A DNA stretch of 42,549 bases from Phocaeicola_A sp963652075 (lineage in GTDB: Bacteria; Bacteroidota; Bacteroidia; Bacteroidales; Bacteroidaceae). The stretch is taken from the NCBI GenBank assembly GCA_963652075.1, contig CAVJRQ010000049.1, forward strand, positions 1-42,549, written 5' to 3'. Below the pieces are notes generated by a model. It saw nothing but the letters and a program-made list of their open reading frames with translations. It was not told the origin of the DNA and ran no database searches. The position numbers and the translations under genes were made by a program. Shown here one piece after another: positions 7,694-15,785 of the stretch (positions are counted from its first letter, which is position 1; each line of letters starts with the position of its first letter).

Positions 7694-9736
7694 TTAGAAA
7701 TTATAGCCCAGGCTGACGTAGTAGCCCAGCTTCTTGGTGATGTTAGAGTAACACAATGTGGCTTCCAACGGGCCGAGGAAGGTGTCGTAGCCATAGGAAA
7801 CGCCCGCTCCCCAAAAGGTCTTGGCGAAGATGCCGTTCCACGTAGTCCCTTTCTTCTGGAACCCGACGTTGCCCGCCGCGGTCAGGTATTGGTTGCTGCC
7901 GACGCGTTGCCGCAGTTTCATGCCGCCGATGATGGTGTTGGCGTTGCTCGGCTGCATGTAGTTGATGCCCACGAACGGCATCTGCTGGGGCAGGAACTTG
8001 CCAGCCGTGTCGCCGCCGATGACGTTCATCAGCGGGAACGAGTAGGAGTTGTTCTTGGCGAAGATGGTGCGGCTACAGGCCCACGGCAACAGGGTGGTAC
8101 GGTTGCGCAACGGGATGGCGGCCTCCCACGACAGGGCGAGGATGGGCACCGGGCGGTTGTCGTTGTACTTCACCAAGTTGTCGGTGTAGGCCGAAACGTT
8201 GATGTTCCACTTCATGCCCGAAGTGGGGTAGGTGCGCTTGTTGTAAGAGTCGAACTGCATCTGTCCGTAGTAGACGAAGAAGTTCTCGTTCTCCACCTCC
8301 TCGATGTTGGAGTAGCCCACCGGCAGGAGGAAGTCCTTGAAGTGGAAGTTCTCGTATTTCATGCCGAGGCTGAAGCGTATGTCGTGCCAGCCGCGCGAGA
8401 TGTTGAAGTTGCCCAAGTGGTGAATGAAGGAGTAGGTGCAAATCTTCCTGCTCTTGTGATAGAGGTCCAGGTCGTTGTAGCTCAGCTCGTAGGCGGTGTT
8501 GACTTCCCACTTGGTGTTAAACGGGTGAACGGTGTAGTCGAGCCGTCCGAGCAGCAGTCGACCCAACCGGATGGTGAGGGCCAGGTTGCGCGACTTCTTC
8601 TCGTTCAGGTAGACGTTTGTGTTGAAGATGAGCGCCGCCAACGATTCGTTATCGAAGCGTACGCCCACGTTGATGCTGTTGGCGGGTTTCTTTCCCGGGT
8701 CAATCTCCGGCACCATGGTTATGTTTTCTTCGTCGGGCACGGTGATGGGTTGGTTGCGCCGGGCCTGGTAGTTCTTGGGAACACCGATTTTCTTCTTCAG
8801 CAGTTGGAGGCTGTCCCACAGGGCGCGCGTCGACTGCTCGCCGCGGTTAATCATCGTGTCGATGGCCGCCTTGTTGAAACTTGCCGCAGAATAGTCGTTG
8901 GCGGGCACTTTGATGTAGACATCGCTCGCCGCCACGTTCTCCTTGTACTTGTTTTGCACCATCAAGTCCACTATCTGCCCCATCACATCCACCACCGTGT
9001 TCAGCTTGTCCGCCTTGGCCAGCTCCTGCTGCACGTCCACACCGATGACGATGTCCGCTCCCATCTTCTTGGCGATGTCCACGGGGTAGTTGTTGCTCAG
9101 TCCGCCGTCCACCAGTACCATACCGTTCCATCGTACCGGCTGGAACACACCCGGGATGGACATGCTCGCCCGCATGGCGAGTGCCAGCTTGCCGCTGTAG
9201 AACACGTATTCGCTGCCGTCCACCAAGTTGTGCGACACGCAGGCGAACGGTGTCGGCAGTTTGCGGAAGTTGATGGAATCCTGGTAACCCTTGGTCAACT
9301 GCGAGAAGAGGCGTGCCAGGTTGCGTCCCTGCACCAGTCCGCCCGTCAATGCGTCCTTGGGCGTTTTCTTGAAGGGGATGGAGAGCGTATATTGTTCCGA
9401 CTTCTGCTTGTTCACGAGTAGCTCGTCCTTGCGGTCTGTGCCGTCGGTCAACAGGTAAATCCAGTCCTGCGAGCGTATCAGACTGTCCATCTGCTCCGTG
9501 GAGCAGCCAATGGCGTAGAGGCCGCCGATGATGGAGCCCATGCTCGTTCCCACCACGTAGTCGATGGGGATTCCTGCCTCCTCAATCACCTTCAACGCTC
9601 CGATGTGCGCGGCACCTTTCGCTCCGCCTCCGCTCAGCACCACGGCCACCTTCTTGCGCGGCGCGGCCTGTGTCGTCGTCCCTATCCCCATCAGCAGACA
9701 GAGGACTGTAAGAAAGAAAACAACTCGTCTCATCAA
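7694..9736 (-). CDS. Patatin-like phospholipase with C-terminal outer-membrane barrel (type Vd-like)
   Basis: A 680-residue exported protein. After a signal peptide (cleavage near TQA-AP, residue 24) comes a patatin domain of about 28-300. It has the oxyanion loop GGGAKG (36-41), the nucleophile motif GTSMG (Ser65) and the catalytic Asp in DGG (Asp210), so the Ser-Asp dyad is intact. The remaining residues alternate in the beta-barrel manner of Omp85-type proteins and end in an aromatic residue (SLGYNF), the usual signal for outer-membrane insertion. This layout matches patatin autotransporters such as PlpD/FplA, although I do not clearly see a separate POTRA domain. Probable role: lipid hydrolysis at the outer membrane. 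The HAD gene follows in the same direction. Confidence 0.9.
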   Translation of the reverse strand: MMRRVVFFLTVLCLLMGIGTTTQAAPRKKVAVVLSGGGAKGAAHIGALKVIEEAGIPIDYVVGTSMGSIIGGLYAIGCSTEQMDSLIRSQDWIYLLTDGTDRKDELLVNKQKSEQYTLSIPFKKTPKDALTGGLVQGRNLARLFSQLTKGYQDSINFRKLPTPFACVSHNLVDGSEYVFYSGKLALAMRASMSIPGVFQPVRWNGMVLVDGGLSNNYPVDIAKKMGADIVIGVDVQQELAKADKLNTVVDVMGQIVDLMVQNKYKENVAASDVYIKVPANDYSAASFNKAAIDTMINRGEQSTRALWDSLQLLKKKIGVPKNYQARRNQPITVPDEENITMVPEIDPGKKPANSINVGVRFDNESLAALIFNTNVYLNEKKSRNLALTIRLGRLLLGRLDYTVHPFNTKWEVNTAYELSYNDLDLYHKSRKICTYSFIHHLGNFNISRGWHDIRFSLGMKYENFHFKDFLLPVGYSNIEEVENENFFVYYGQMQFDSYNKRTYPTSGMKWNINVSAYTDNLVKYNDNRPVPILALSWEAAIPLRNRTTLLPWACSRTIFAKNNSYSFPLMNVIGGDTAGKFLPQQMPFVGINYMQPSNANTIIGGMKLRQRVGSNQYLTAAGNVGFQKKGTTWNGIFAKTFWGAGVSYGYDTFLGPLEATLCYSNITKKLGYYVSLGYNF

Positions 9737-9776
9737 TGTAGTTTCTTTTATATAATAATGTATAGTTCCGTACTAA

Positions 9777-9800
9777 ACGGCTTCTTCTGTCATAAGCCGT
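9777..9800. other. Small inverted repeat upstream of the patatin gene
   Basis: ACGGCTT (9777-9783) pairs with AAGCCGT (9794-9800) around a 10-base loop. It lies 41 bases before the patatin start, between that gene and the pgi terminator. No U-run follows on either strand, so it could be an operator or a leader hairpin. I see no consensus promoter here. Confidence 0.3.
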
Positions 9801-9874
9801 ACGACCCCGTCATATGGTGAAGCGTAGCCCTTGAAAACTTACAAAAAGTGTACCAAAAGGCCAAGGCACAGCAA

Positions 9875-9918
9875 AGTCCGGAAAGCCTTTTCAGGGTAGA
9901 AATAAGGTTTCCCGGACT
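9875..9918 (-). terminator. Hairpin terminator after pgi
   Basis: Positions 9875-9889 and 9904-9918 are complementary over 15 bp with one mismatch. One further pair is a G-U wobble in the minus-strand RNA. The hairpin starts 22 bases after the pgi stop codon. The trailing U-run is weak, so termination may be partial or use another mechanism. Confidence 0.6.
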
Positions 9919-9940
9919 TTCGGTTAGTTCTGTCTTTCAC

Positions 9941-11287
9941 TTAGAGGCGTGCCTGTATGGCTTTTGACTCCGCTTCGTAACCCGGTTTGTTGAGCAGGGC
10001 GAACATGTTCTTCTTGTAAGCCTCCACACCCGGTTGGTTAAACGGATTCACACCGAGGATGTAGCCGCTGATGCCGCAGCCCTTCTCGAAGAAGTAAATC
10101 AGCTGACCTAAGTAGTACTCGTTCAGCTCGGGAACAATCAAGCGGATGTTGGGCACACCGCCGTCCACGTGAGCCAACTGGGTACCCAGCTCGGCCATCT
10201 TGTTCACCTCGTCCACGCGCTTGCCGGCCAGGAAGTTCAGACCGTCCAGATTCTCCTCATCGAAGGGCACCTCCTGCTTGCGGTTCGGCTTTGCGATGGA
10301 GATAACCGTCTCGTAGATGGAACGTTCACCCTCCTGAATCCACTGTCCCATGGAGTGGAGGTCGGTGGTGAAGTCTACCGATGCGGGGAAGATTCCCTTG
10401 TTCTCCTTACCCTCGGACTCTCCGTAGAGCTGTTTCCACCATTCGGATACGTAGTGGAGTTTCGGGTGGAAGTTCACCAGGATTTCTATCTTCTTGCCGC
10501 CTTCGTTGTAGAGGGCGTTGCGTGTCGCTGCGTAAACGGCCGACGGGTTCTCGGCGAAGGGCACGTCGCTGGCGGTCTGTGCCTCCATGACTTTCGCGCC
10601 TTCAACCAAGGCGGTGATGTCGAAGCCTGCCACTGCGATAGGCAGCAAGCCTACCGGAGTCAGTACGGAGAAGCGTCCGCCCACATTGTCGGGGATGACG
10701 AAGGTCTTGTAGCCCTCCTTGTCGGCGGTGACGCGGGCAGCTCCCTTGCGTGCGTCGGTGATGGCTACGATAACCTTGCGTGCCGTCTCCTTGCCGCGCT
10801 GTTCTTCGCATTGGCGTTTCAAGAGGCGGAACGCCAAGGCCGTCTCGGTCGTCGTGCCGGACTTGGAGATGTTTATCACACCGAACTTTTTGTCCTTCAG
10901 GTAATCGGTCAACTCAGCCAGATAGTCCTCGCTAATGTTGTTGCCGGCGTAGATGATGACGGGGTTGCCCGTGTTCTTCCGCAGCCACTGGAAGCTGTCG
11001 GACAGGGCTTCGATGACCGCCTTTGCACCGAGGTAACTGCCGCCGATGCCAGCTACGATTACCACTTCGCAGTTGTCGCGCAGCACTTTCGCCGTTGCTT
11101 TCAGGTCGTCCAGATGCTCTTTCGTGATGGACGAGGGCAGATGAAGCCATCCCAGGAAATCGTTTCCCTGACCGGTTCCTTTTTCAAGCATGTCCATTGC
11201 GGACTTCACCTTAGGCTCGTAAGCCTTGATTTTCTCTTCAGAGACAAACCCTTTGGCTTTCTCGATGTTTAAAGTAATATTTGTCAT
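9941..11287 (-). CDS. pgi: Glucose-6-phosphate isomerase
   Basis: It interconverts glucose 6-phosphate and fructose 6-phosphate in the cytoplasm (glycolysis and gluconeogenesis). At 448 residues it belongs to the short bacterial class. The two SIS-type sugar-phosphate halves are visible: VIVAGIGGSYLGAKAVIEAL, the phosphate-binding ISKSGTTTETALAFRLL, GGRFSVLTPVGLLPIA, and C-terminal VNPFNQPGVEAYK with the conserved Gln-Pro-Gly-Val. It lies 20 bases after gpsA and is the last gene of the lysS-gpsA-pgi cluster. Confidence 0.98.
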   Translation of the reverse strand: MTNITLNIEKAKGFVSEEKIKAYEPKVKSAMDMLEKGTGQGNDFLGWLHLPSSITKEHLDDLKATAKVLRDNCEVVIVAGIGGSYLGAKAVIEALSDSFQWLRKNTGNPVIIYAGNNISEDYLAELTDYLKDKKFGVINISKSGTTTETALAFRLLKRQCEEQRGKETARKVIVAITDARKGAARVTADKEGYKTFVIPDNVGGRFSVLTPVGLLPIAVAGFDITALVEGAKVMEAQTASDVPFAENPSAVYAATRNALYNEGGKKIEILVNFHPKLHYVSEWWKQLYGESEGKENKGIFPASVDFTTDLHSMGQWIQEGERSIYETVISIAKPNRKQEVPFDEENLDGLNFLAGKRVDEVNKMAELGTQLAHVDGGVPNIRLIVPELNEYYLGQLIYFFEKGCGISGYILGVNPFNQPGVEAYKKNMFALLNKPGYEAESKAIQARL

Positions 11288-11307
11288 GGCTTTTGTGATT
11301 AAAAGTT

Positions 11308-12312
11308 TTATCTGAGTGAATCTGTTAGCAGTTTAATCTCAATCATGGGCGAGATGCGCTCATAGAGTATGTTGTAGACGGCATCCATGATGGGCATGTT
11401 GACGTGCAGGTGGCGGTTGATTTCCTTGATGCACTTGGTGCCGAAGTAGCCCTCGGCAATCATCTCCATCTCCACCTGTGCGCTCTTTACCGAGTAGCCC
11501 TTGCCAATCATCGTACCGAAGACGCGGTTGCGGCTGAAGTTGGAGTAGCTCGTCACCAGCAGGTCGCCCAAGTAGGCGGAGTCTGCCACCGTACGTTCTT
11601 GCGGATGCACCGTGTTGAGGAAGCGGTTCATCTCCTGTATGGCGTTGGACATGAGCACCGCCTGGAAGTTGTCGCCGTACTTCAGTCCGCTACAGATGCC
11701 GGCGGCGATGGCGTAGACGTTCTTCAGCACCGATGCGTACTCGATGCCTTCCACGTCGTGGCTCACCGAGGTCTTGATGTAGTCGCTCTTCATCTTGTCC
11801 GCCAGAAGCTGCGCTTTCCGGATGTCGCTGCAGCCGACGGTGAGGTAGGAGAGGCGTTCGAGCGCCACCTCCTCGGCGTGGCACGGTCCGGCCAAGACGG
11901 CGAGGTTCTCCTTCGGCACATTGTACATTTGGTTGAAGTAGCTGGAGACGATGAGGTTCTCGTCCGGCACGATGCCTTTGATGGCGGTGATGACGAACTT
12001 GTCCGTTATCTTCGTTTTCAGTTTCTTCAGGTGGCTCTTCAGGTAGGGCGACGGGGTGACGAAGATGAGGATGTCCGAGTCGCGCACCGTCCGGTTGATG
12101 TCCGACGAGAAGTTGATGCGCTTCACGTCGAACCTGACACCGGTCAAGTAGGCGGGGTTGTGTCCCAGCCGCTTGAAGTCCTCGATGCGGTCGTCGCGGC
12201 GCATATACCAGTTGATGGTCTCCTCCTGGGTCAGCATAATCTTGGCGATAGCCGTCGCCCAGCTGCCGCCGCCCATAATCGCCACTTTACCGGCCGGTAG
12301 TTTCGGTGCCAT
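11308..12312 (-). CDS. gpsA: Glycerol-3-phosphate dehydrogenase [NAD(P)+]
   Basis: It reduces dihydroxyacetone phosphate to sn-glycerol 3-phosphate, the backbone precursor of phospholipids. The 334-residue protein has an N-terminal Rossmann fold (VAIMGGGSWATAIAKIML, near residues 9-26), the TAIKGI segment, LAGPCHAEEVALERLSYLTV, and the catalytic-domain text KNVYAIAAGICSGLKYGDN with the conserved Lys. These are standard GpsA signatures. It begins three bases after the lysS stop codon, so translation is probably coupled to lysS. Confidence 0.97.
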   Translation of the reverse strand: MAPKLPAGKVAIMGGGSWATAIAKIMLTQEETINWYMRRDDRIEDFKRLGHNPAYLTGVRFDVKRINFSSDINRTVRDSDILIFVTPSPYLKSHLKKLKTKITDKFVITAIKGIVPDENLIVSSYFNQMYNVPKENLAVLAGPCHAEEVALERLSYLTVGCSDIRKAQLLADKMKSDYIKTSVSHDVEGIEYASVLKNVYAIAAGICSGLKYGDNFQAVLMSNAIQEMNRFLNTVHPQERTVADSAYLGDLLVTSYSNFSRNRVFGTMIGKGYSVKSAQVEMEMIAEGYFGTKCIKEINRHLHVNMPIMDAVYNILYERISPMIEIKLLTDSLR

Positions 12313-12315
12313 ACC

Positions 12316-14028
12316 TTAGATTTTGCTAATCCACTCCGCCACGGCATCCACCGTGGGGTTGGCCAGTTCCAGTTTGTATTTCTTGTTCACGCCGCAAATG
12401 TCCATGTGGAGTTTCTGCGGGTTCACCTCCTTCATGTCCGCCACCGTGTTGTAGCCGGCTTTCTGGATTAATGGTACCCACTCTTCGGGCACTCCCAGTT
12501 CAACGTATTTTGCCACGGGGTCTTTCGGCGCTACTTTCTCCGGACGCATCTGCGGGAAGAAGAGTACTTCCTGGATGGTGCTCTGTCCGGTCATCAGCAT
12601 CACCAGACGGTCGATGCCGATGCCGATGCCCGATGTGGGCGGCATGCCGAACTGCAGGGCGCGCAGGAAATCCTGGTCGATGAACATCGCCTCGTCGTCG
12701 CCCTTCTCGCTCAGCCGGAGCTGCTCCTTGAAGCGTTCCTCCTGATCGATGGGGTCGTTCAGCTCGCTATAGGCGTTGGCCAGTTCCTTGCCGTTGACCA
12801 TCAGCTCGAAGCGTTCCGTCAGTCCCGGTTTGCTGCGGTGCATCTTGGTCAGAGGGCTCATCTCCACCGGATAGTCGGTGATGAAGGTCGGCTGGATGTA
12901 AGTCCCCTCGCAGAACTCTCCGAATATCTCGTCGATGAGTTTTCCCTTGCCCATCGTATCGTCAATCTCCATGTTCAGCTTCTTGCAGATTTCACGGATT
13001 TCCTCTTCGCTCTTGCCCTCCAGGTCGTAGCCTGTCTTCTCCTTGATGGCATCGAGGATAGGCAGTCGGCGGAACGGTGCCTTGAAGCTGATGGTTTTGC
13101 CGTCAATCACGCTCTCGCTGCAACCGTTGACGGCGATGCAGATGCGTTCGAGCAACCTCTCCGTGAAACTCATCATCCAGTTGTAGTCCTTGTACTGCAC
13201 GTAGAGCTCCATGCAGGTGAACTCCGGGTTGTGCGTGCGGTCCATGCCCTCGTTGCGGAAGTTCTTGCCGATTTCGTATACTCCCTCGAATCCGCCCACG
13301 ATGAGGCGTTTCAGGTAGAGCTCCGTGGCGATACGCAGGTAGAGGTCGATGTCCAGCGAGTTGTGGTGGGTGATGAATGGCCGTGCGCTGGCTCCTCCGG
13401 GGATAGACTGCAGGATGGGTGTCTCCACCTCCGTGTAGCCCGCCTCGTCGAGTGCGGCGCGCAGGGTCTTGATGATGGTGGCCCGCTTGAGGAAGATGTC
13501 CTTCACGCCGTCGTTCACCACCAAGTCCACGTAGCGTTGGCGGTAGCGCAGCTCGGGGTCTTCAAACTTGTCGTAGGCCACGCCGACGATGGGCAGCGGC
13601 TTGAGGCTCTTGGAGAGTACGGTCAGCTTCTTGGCATGGATGCTGATTTCGCCCATCTGCGTCTTGAAGACGAAACCTTCGATGCCGATGAAGTCGCCCA
13701 GGTCGAGCAGGCGTTTGAAGACGGTCGTATAGAGGTCTTTGTTCTCCTCCGGACAGATGTCGTCACGCGTGATGTAGACCTGTATCCTGCCTTTGGAGTC
13801 CTGCAGCTCGATGAACGATGCCTTGCCCATAATGCGCCGGCTCATCATGCGTCCCGCCACGGACACTTGCCGTGGTTCGGCGTTTTCGTCGAATTCGTTC
13901 TTTATGTCGGTGGAGAATGCGTTCGTTACATATTCTGCGGCGGGGTAGGGCTCGATGCCCATTGCCTTGAGCTCGTTCAGACTGTTCCGTCTGACGATTT
14001 CCTGTTCGCTTAGCTCTAAGATGTTCAT
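12316..14028 (-). CDS. lysS: Lysyl-tRNA synthetase, class II, with C-terminal extension
   Basis: It charges tRNA-Lys with lysine. An N-terminal OB-fold anticodon-binding domain (about 55-160) precedes a class II catalytic core with motif 1 around RYRQRYVDLVVN, motif 2 FRNEGMDRTHNPEFTCMELY and motif 3 GIGIGIDRLVMLMTGQ. At 570 residues it is longer than the roughly 505 of E. coli LysS. The extra 73 residues follow the usual end (FFPQMRPE) and look like a small helical, helix-hairpin-helix-type domain (EEWVPLIQKAGYNTVADM onward). It is the first gene of the lysS-gpsA-pgi cluster. Its upstream region holds a consensus promoter and the 22-bp repeat array. Confidence 0.97.
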   Translation of the reverse strand: MNILELSEQEIVRRNSLNELKAMGIEPYPAAEYVTNAFSTDIKNEFDENAEPRQVSVAGRMMSRRIMGKASFIELQDSKGRIQVYITRDDICPEENKDLYTTVFKRLLDLGDFIGIEGFVFKTQMGEISIHAKKLTVLSKSLKPLPIVGVAYDKFEDPELRYRQRYVDLVVNDGVKDIFLKRATIIKTLRAALDEAGYTEVETPILQSIPGGASARPFITHHNSLDIDLYLRIATELYLKRLIVGGFEGVYEIGKNFRNEGMDRTHNPEFTCMELYVQYKDYNWMMSFTERLLERICIAVNGCSESVIDGKTISFKAPFRRLPILDAIKEKTGYDLEGKSEEEIREICKKLNMEIDDTMGKGKLIDEIFGEFCEGTYIQPTFITDYPVEMSPLTKMHRSKPGLTERFELMVNGKELANAYSELNDPIDQEERFKEQLRLSEKGDDEAMFIDQDFLRALQFGMPPTSGIGIGIDRLVMLMTGQSTIQEVLFFPQMRPEKVAPKDPVAKYVELGVPEEWVPLIQKAGYNTVADMKEVNPQKLHMDICGVNKKYKLELANPTVDAVAEWISKI

Positions 14029-14056
14029 GCTCTTTTTTCTTTTCTTGTAGATGTTG

Positions 14057-14087
14057 CAAAAGTATGAAAACTTTTCTTAGTACCCAA
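14057..14087 (-). promoter_or_regulatory. Promoter of lysS
   Basis: On the minus strand TTGG (14087-14084), a 19-bp spacer and TACTTTTG (14064-14057) form a consensus Bacteroidetes promoter 28 bases from the lysS start codon. The 22-bp repeat array starts about 90 bases further upstream. Confidence 0.7.
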
Positions 14088-14153
14088 GCACTTCCGTCAG
14101 AACGTTTCGTTTGGACGAACAAAAAGCGTCAAGATTCCGGGTCGGTCCGAAAA

Positions 14154-14257
14154 CCCATACACCTTACGTGTGTCCACGTAAGTACTTACGTTGCCCGATG
14201 AAAGTACTTACGATGGCTCACGTAAGTACTTACGTTGGCTCATGAAAGTACTTACGT
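14154..14257. repeat. Tandem 22-bp repeat array with a 16-bp palindrome in each unit
   Basis: Four copies of a 16-bp core start exactly 22 bp apart (14176, 14198, 14220, 14242). Copies 1 and 3 are the perfect palindrome ACGTAAGTACTTACGT. Copies 2 and 4 begin ATGA instead of ACGT and are near-palindromes centred on AGTACT. The 6-bp spacers are similar (TGCCCG, TGGCTC, TGGCTC). A decayed fifth unit, sharing CTTACGT in register, lies at 14154-14169. The array occupies the 355-bp gap between the M20 peptidase stop and the lysS start. It is too short and too regular for a CRISPR. A multi-site operator or a variable-number repeat fits; the function is unknown. Confidence 0.9.
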
Positions 14258-14313
14258 TTTTTATTGCCCCGGCATCGCTTGAAACCCTGGCTGCGTCAGT
14301 CTCGTTTTGGGGG

Positions 14314-14370
14314 ACGGTTCACCTGTTCGACCCCGGCGGAACCGTAGTTGTTGCAATACTCGGTGAACCG
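14314..14370 (-). other. Alternative hairpins after the M20 peptidase gene
   Basis: CGGTTCACC (14315-14323) can pair with GGTGAACCG (14362-14370). The overlapping ACGGTTC (14314-14320) can pair instead with GAACCGT (14339-14345). The element lies 14 bases downstream of the peptidase stop on the minus strand and may act in 3'-end formation. There is no U-run, so the terminator call is weak. Confidence 0.35.
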
Positions 14371-14383
14371 ATTCCGCTCCGCC

Positions 14384-15739
14384 TTAGAACTCCGTCCGGA
14401 GAACCTCCGCTACGGCCTCGATGCCTCGACGGAAGATGTCGAGACGGAAGTTCTCGTTGGGCGAATGGATGGCATCGCTCTCCAGACCAAAGCCCATGAG
14501 GACGGTCTTCACGCCGAGGATTTGCTCGAAGTCCGCAATGATGGGGATGCTGCCTCCGCGGCGCACGGCCAGCGGTCGCTTGCCGAAAGCCTTGGAGAAG
14601 CCCGCTTCGGCTGCCCGGTAGGCGGGGAGGTCGATGGGACAGACGTAGCCCTCGCCTCCGTGCATCGGGGTGACGGTGACCTTCACCGACCGCGGTGCGA
14701 TGGATTGGATGTAGTCCGCAAAGAGGGCGGAAATCTCCTCGTGACGCTGATGGGGCACCAGACGGCAGGATACCTTGGCGTATGCCTTGCTGGGGATGAC
14801 GGTCTTGGAGCCTTCGCCCGTGTAGCCTCCCCAGATGCCGCACACGTCGAACGAGGGACGGCAGCTGTTGCGCTCCAAGGTGGAGTAGCCCGTTTCGCCC
14901 TCAAGCTCCTCCACGCCGATGGCAGCCTTGTAAGCCTCTTCGTCAAAGGGGATTTGCGCTATCATGGCCCGCTCGGCATCGGGTACGGCCTCCACCGCAT
15001 CGTAGAAGTGCGGGATGGTGATGCGCCCGTCGGCATCGGTCACCTGCGCCAGCATCTTGCATAGCGTGTTGATGGGGTTGGCCACGGCACCGCCGAAGTG
15101 ACCCGAGTGAAGGTCTCGGTTGGGTCCCGTGACCTCAATCTGCCAGTAGGCCAGTCCGCGCAGACCGGTGGTGAGCGACGGCAGCTCTGCCCCCAGCATG
15201 CTGGTGTCGGAGACGATGATGACATCCGACCGCAATAGCTCCTTATGTTTGTGGATGAAGGTGTTGAGGCTGGGCGATCCGATTTCCTCCTCGCCTTCGA
15301 AGATGAATTTCACGTTGTGCTTCAGCGTTCCCTCGCGGACGGCGTACTCAAAGGCTTTCACCTGCACGAAAGCCTGTCCTTTGTCGTCGTCGGCTCCGCG
15401 GGCGTAGATGCGCCCGTCGCGGATGACGGGTTCGAAGGGTTCGCTTTGCCACTGTTCAAGCGGCTCGGCGGGCATCACGTCGTAGTGGGCGTAGATGAGG
15501 ATGGTGGAGGCTTTCGGGTCAGTGAGCTTTTCGGCGTAGACGAGCGGATTACCCTCGGAGGGCATCACCTCCGCACGGTCTGCCCCTGCCGCCAAAAGCA
15601 ATTCTTTCCAACGTTCGGCACAGGCCGTCATGTCCGCTTTGTGCTCGGGCAGGGCACTGACACTGGGGATGCGTATGAGGCTGAAGAGCTCGTCCATGAA
15701 ACGAGACTCGTTCTGAAGGATGTATTGTTTGATGTCCAT
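14384..15739 (-). CDS. M20-family dipeptidase / metallopeptidase
   Basis: A cytoplasmic zinc-dependent exopeptidase of the M20 family, 451 residues. Metal-site motifs are present in order: YAHYDVMP, GADDDKGQ (bridging Asp), EGEEEIGSP (catalytic and ligand Glu), SDTSM (ligand Asp) and AIHSPNENF (ligand His). The middle of the chain holds the dimerisation lid (LHSGHFGGAVANPI). The family includes dipeptidases such as CNDP-like and PepV-like enzymes; substrate preference is not visible. It follows aroC by 46 bases on the same strand and may be the last gene of a slyD-aroC-peptidase unit. Confidence 0.93.
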   Translation of the reverse strand: MDIKQYILQNESRFMDELFSLIRIPSVSALPEHKADMTACAERWKELLLAAGADRAEVMPSEGNPLVYAEKLTDPKASTILIYAHYDVMPAEPLEQWQSEPFEPVIRDGRIYARGADDDKGQAFVQVKAFEYAVREGTLKHNVKFIFEGEEEIGSPSLNTFIHKHKELLRSDVIIVSDTSMLGAELPSLTTGLRGLAYWQIEVTGPNRDLHSGHFGGAVANPINTLCKMLAQVTDADGRITIPHFYDAVEAVPDAERAMIAQIPFDEEAYKAAIGVEELEGETGYSTLERNSCRPSFDVCGIWGGYTGEGSKTVIPSKAYAKVSCRLVPHQRHEEISALFADYIQSIAPRSVKVTVTPMHGGEGYVCPIDLPAYRAAEAGFSKAFGKRPLAVRRGGSIPIIADFEQILGVKTVLMGFGLESDAIHSPNENFRLDIFRRGIEAVAEVLRTEF

Positions 15740-15785
15740 AGTACTATGATGGTATTAGGTTATTGGTAGTTTCTCGTGCGTGTGT

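Noticed and set aside
14154..14257. CRISPR array
   Set aside because: Spacers are only 6 bp and nearly identical, and no cas gene is present. It is a plain tandem repeat.
14316..14345. T-loop-like text GTTCGAC suggesting a tRNA fragment
   Set aside because: No acceptor, D or anticodon stem can be built around it; the local pairing is better explained by simple hairpins.
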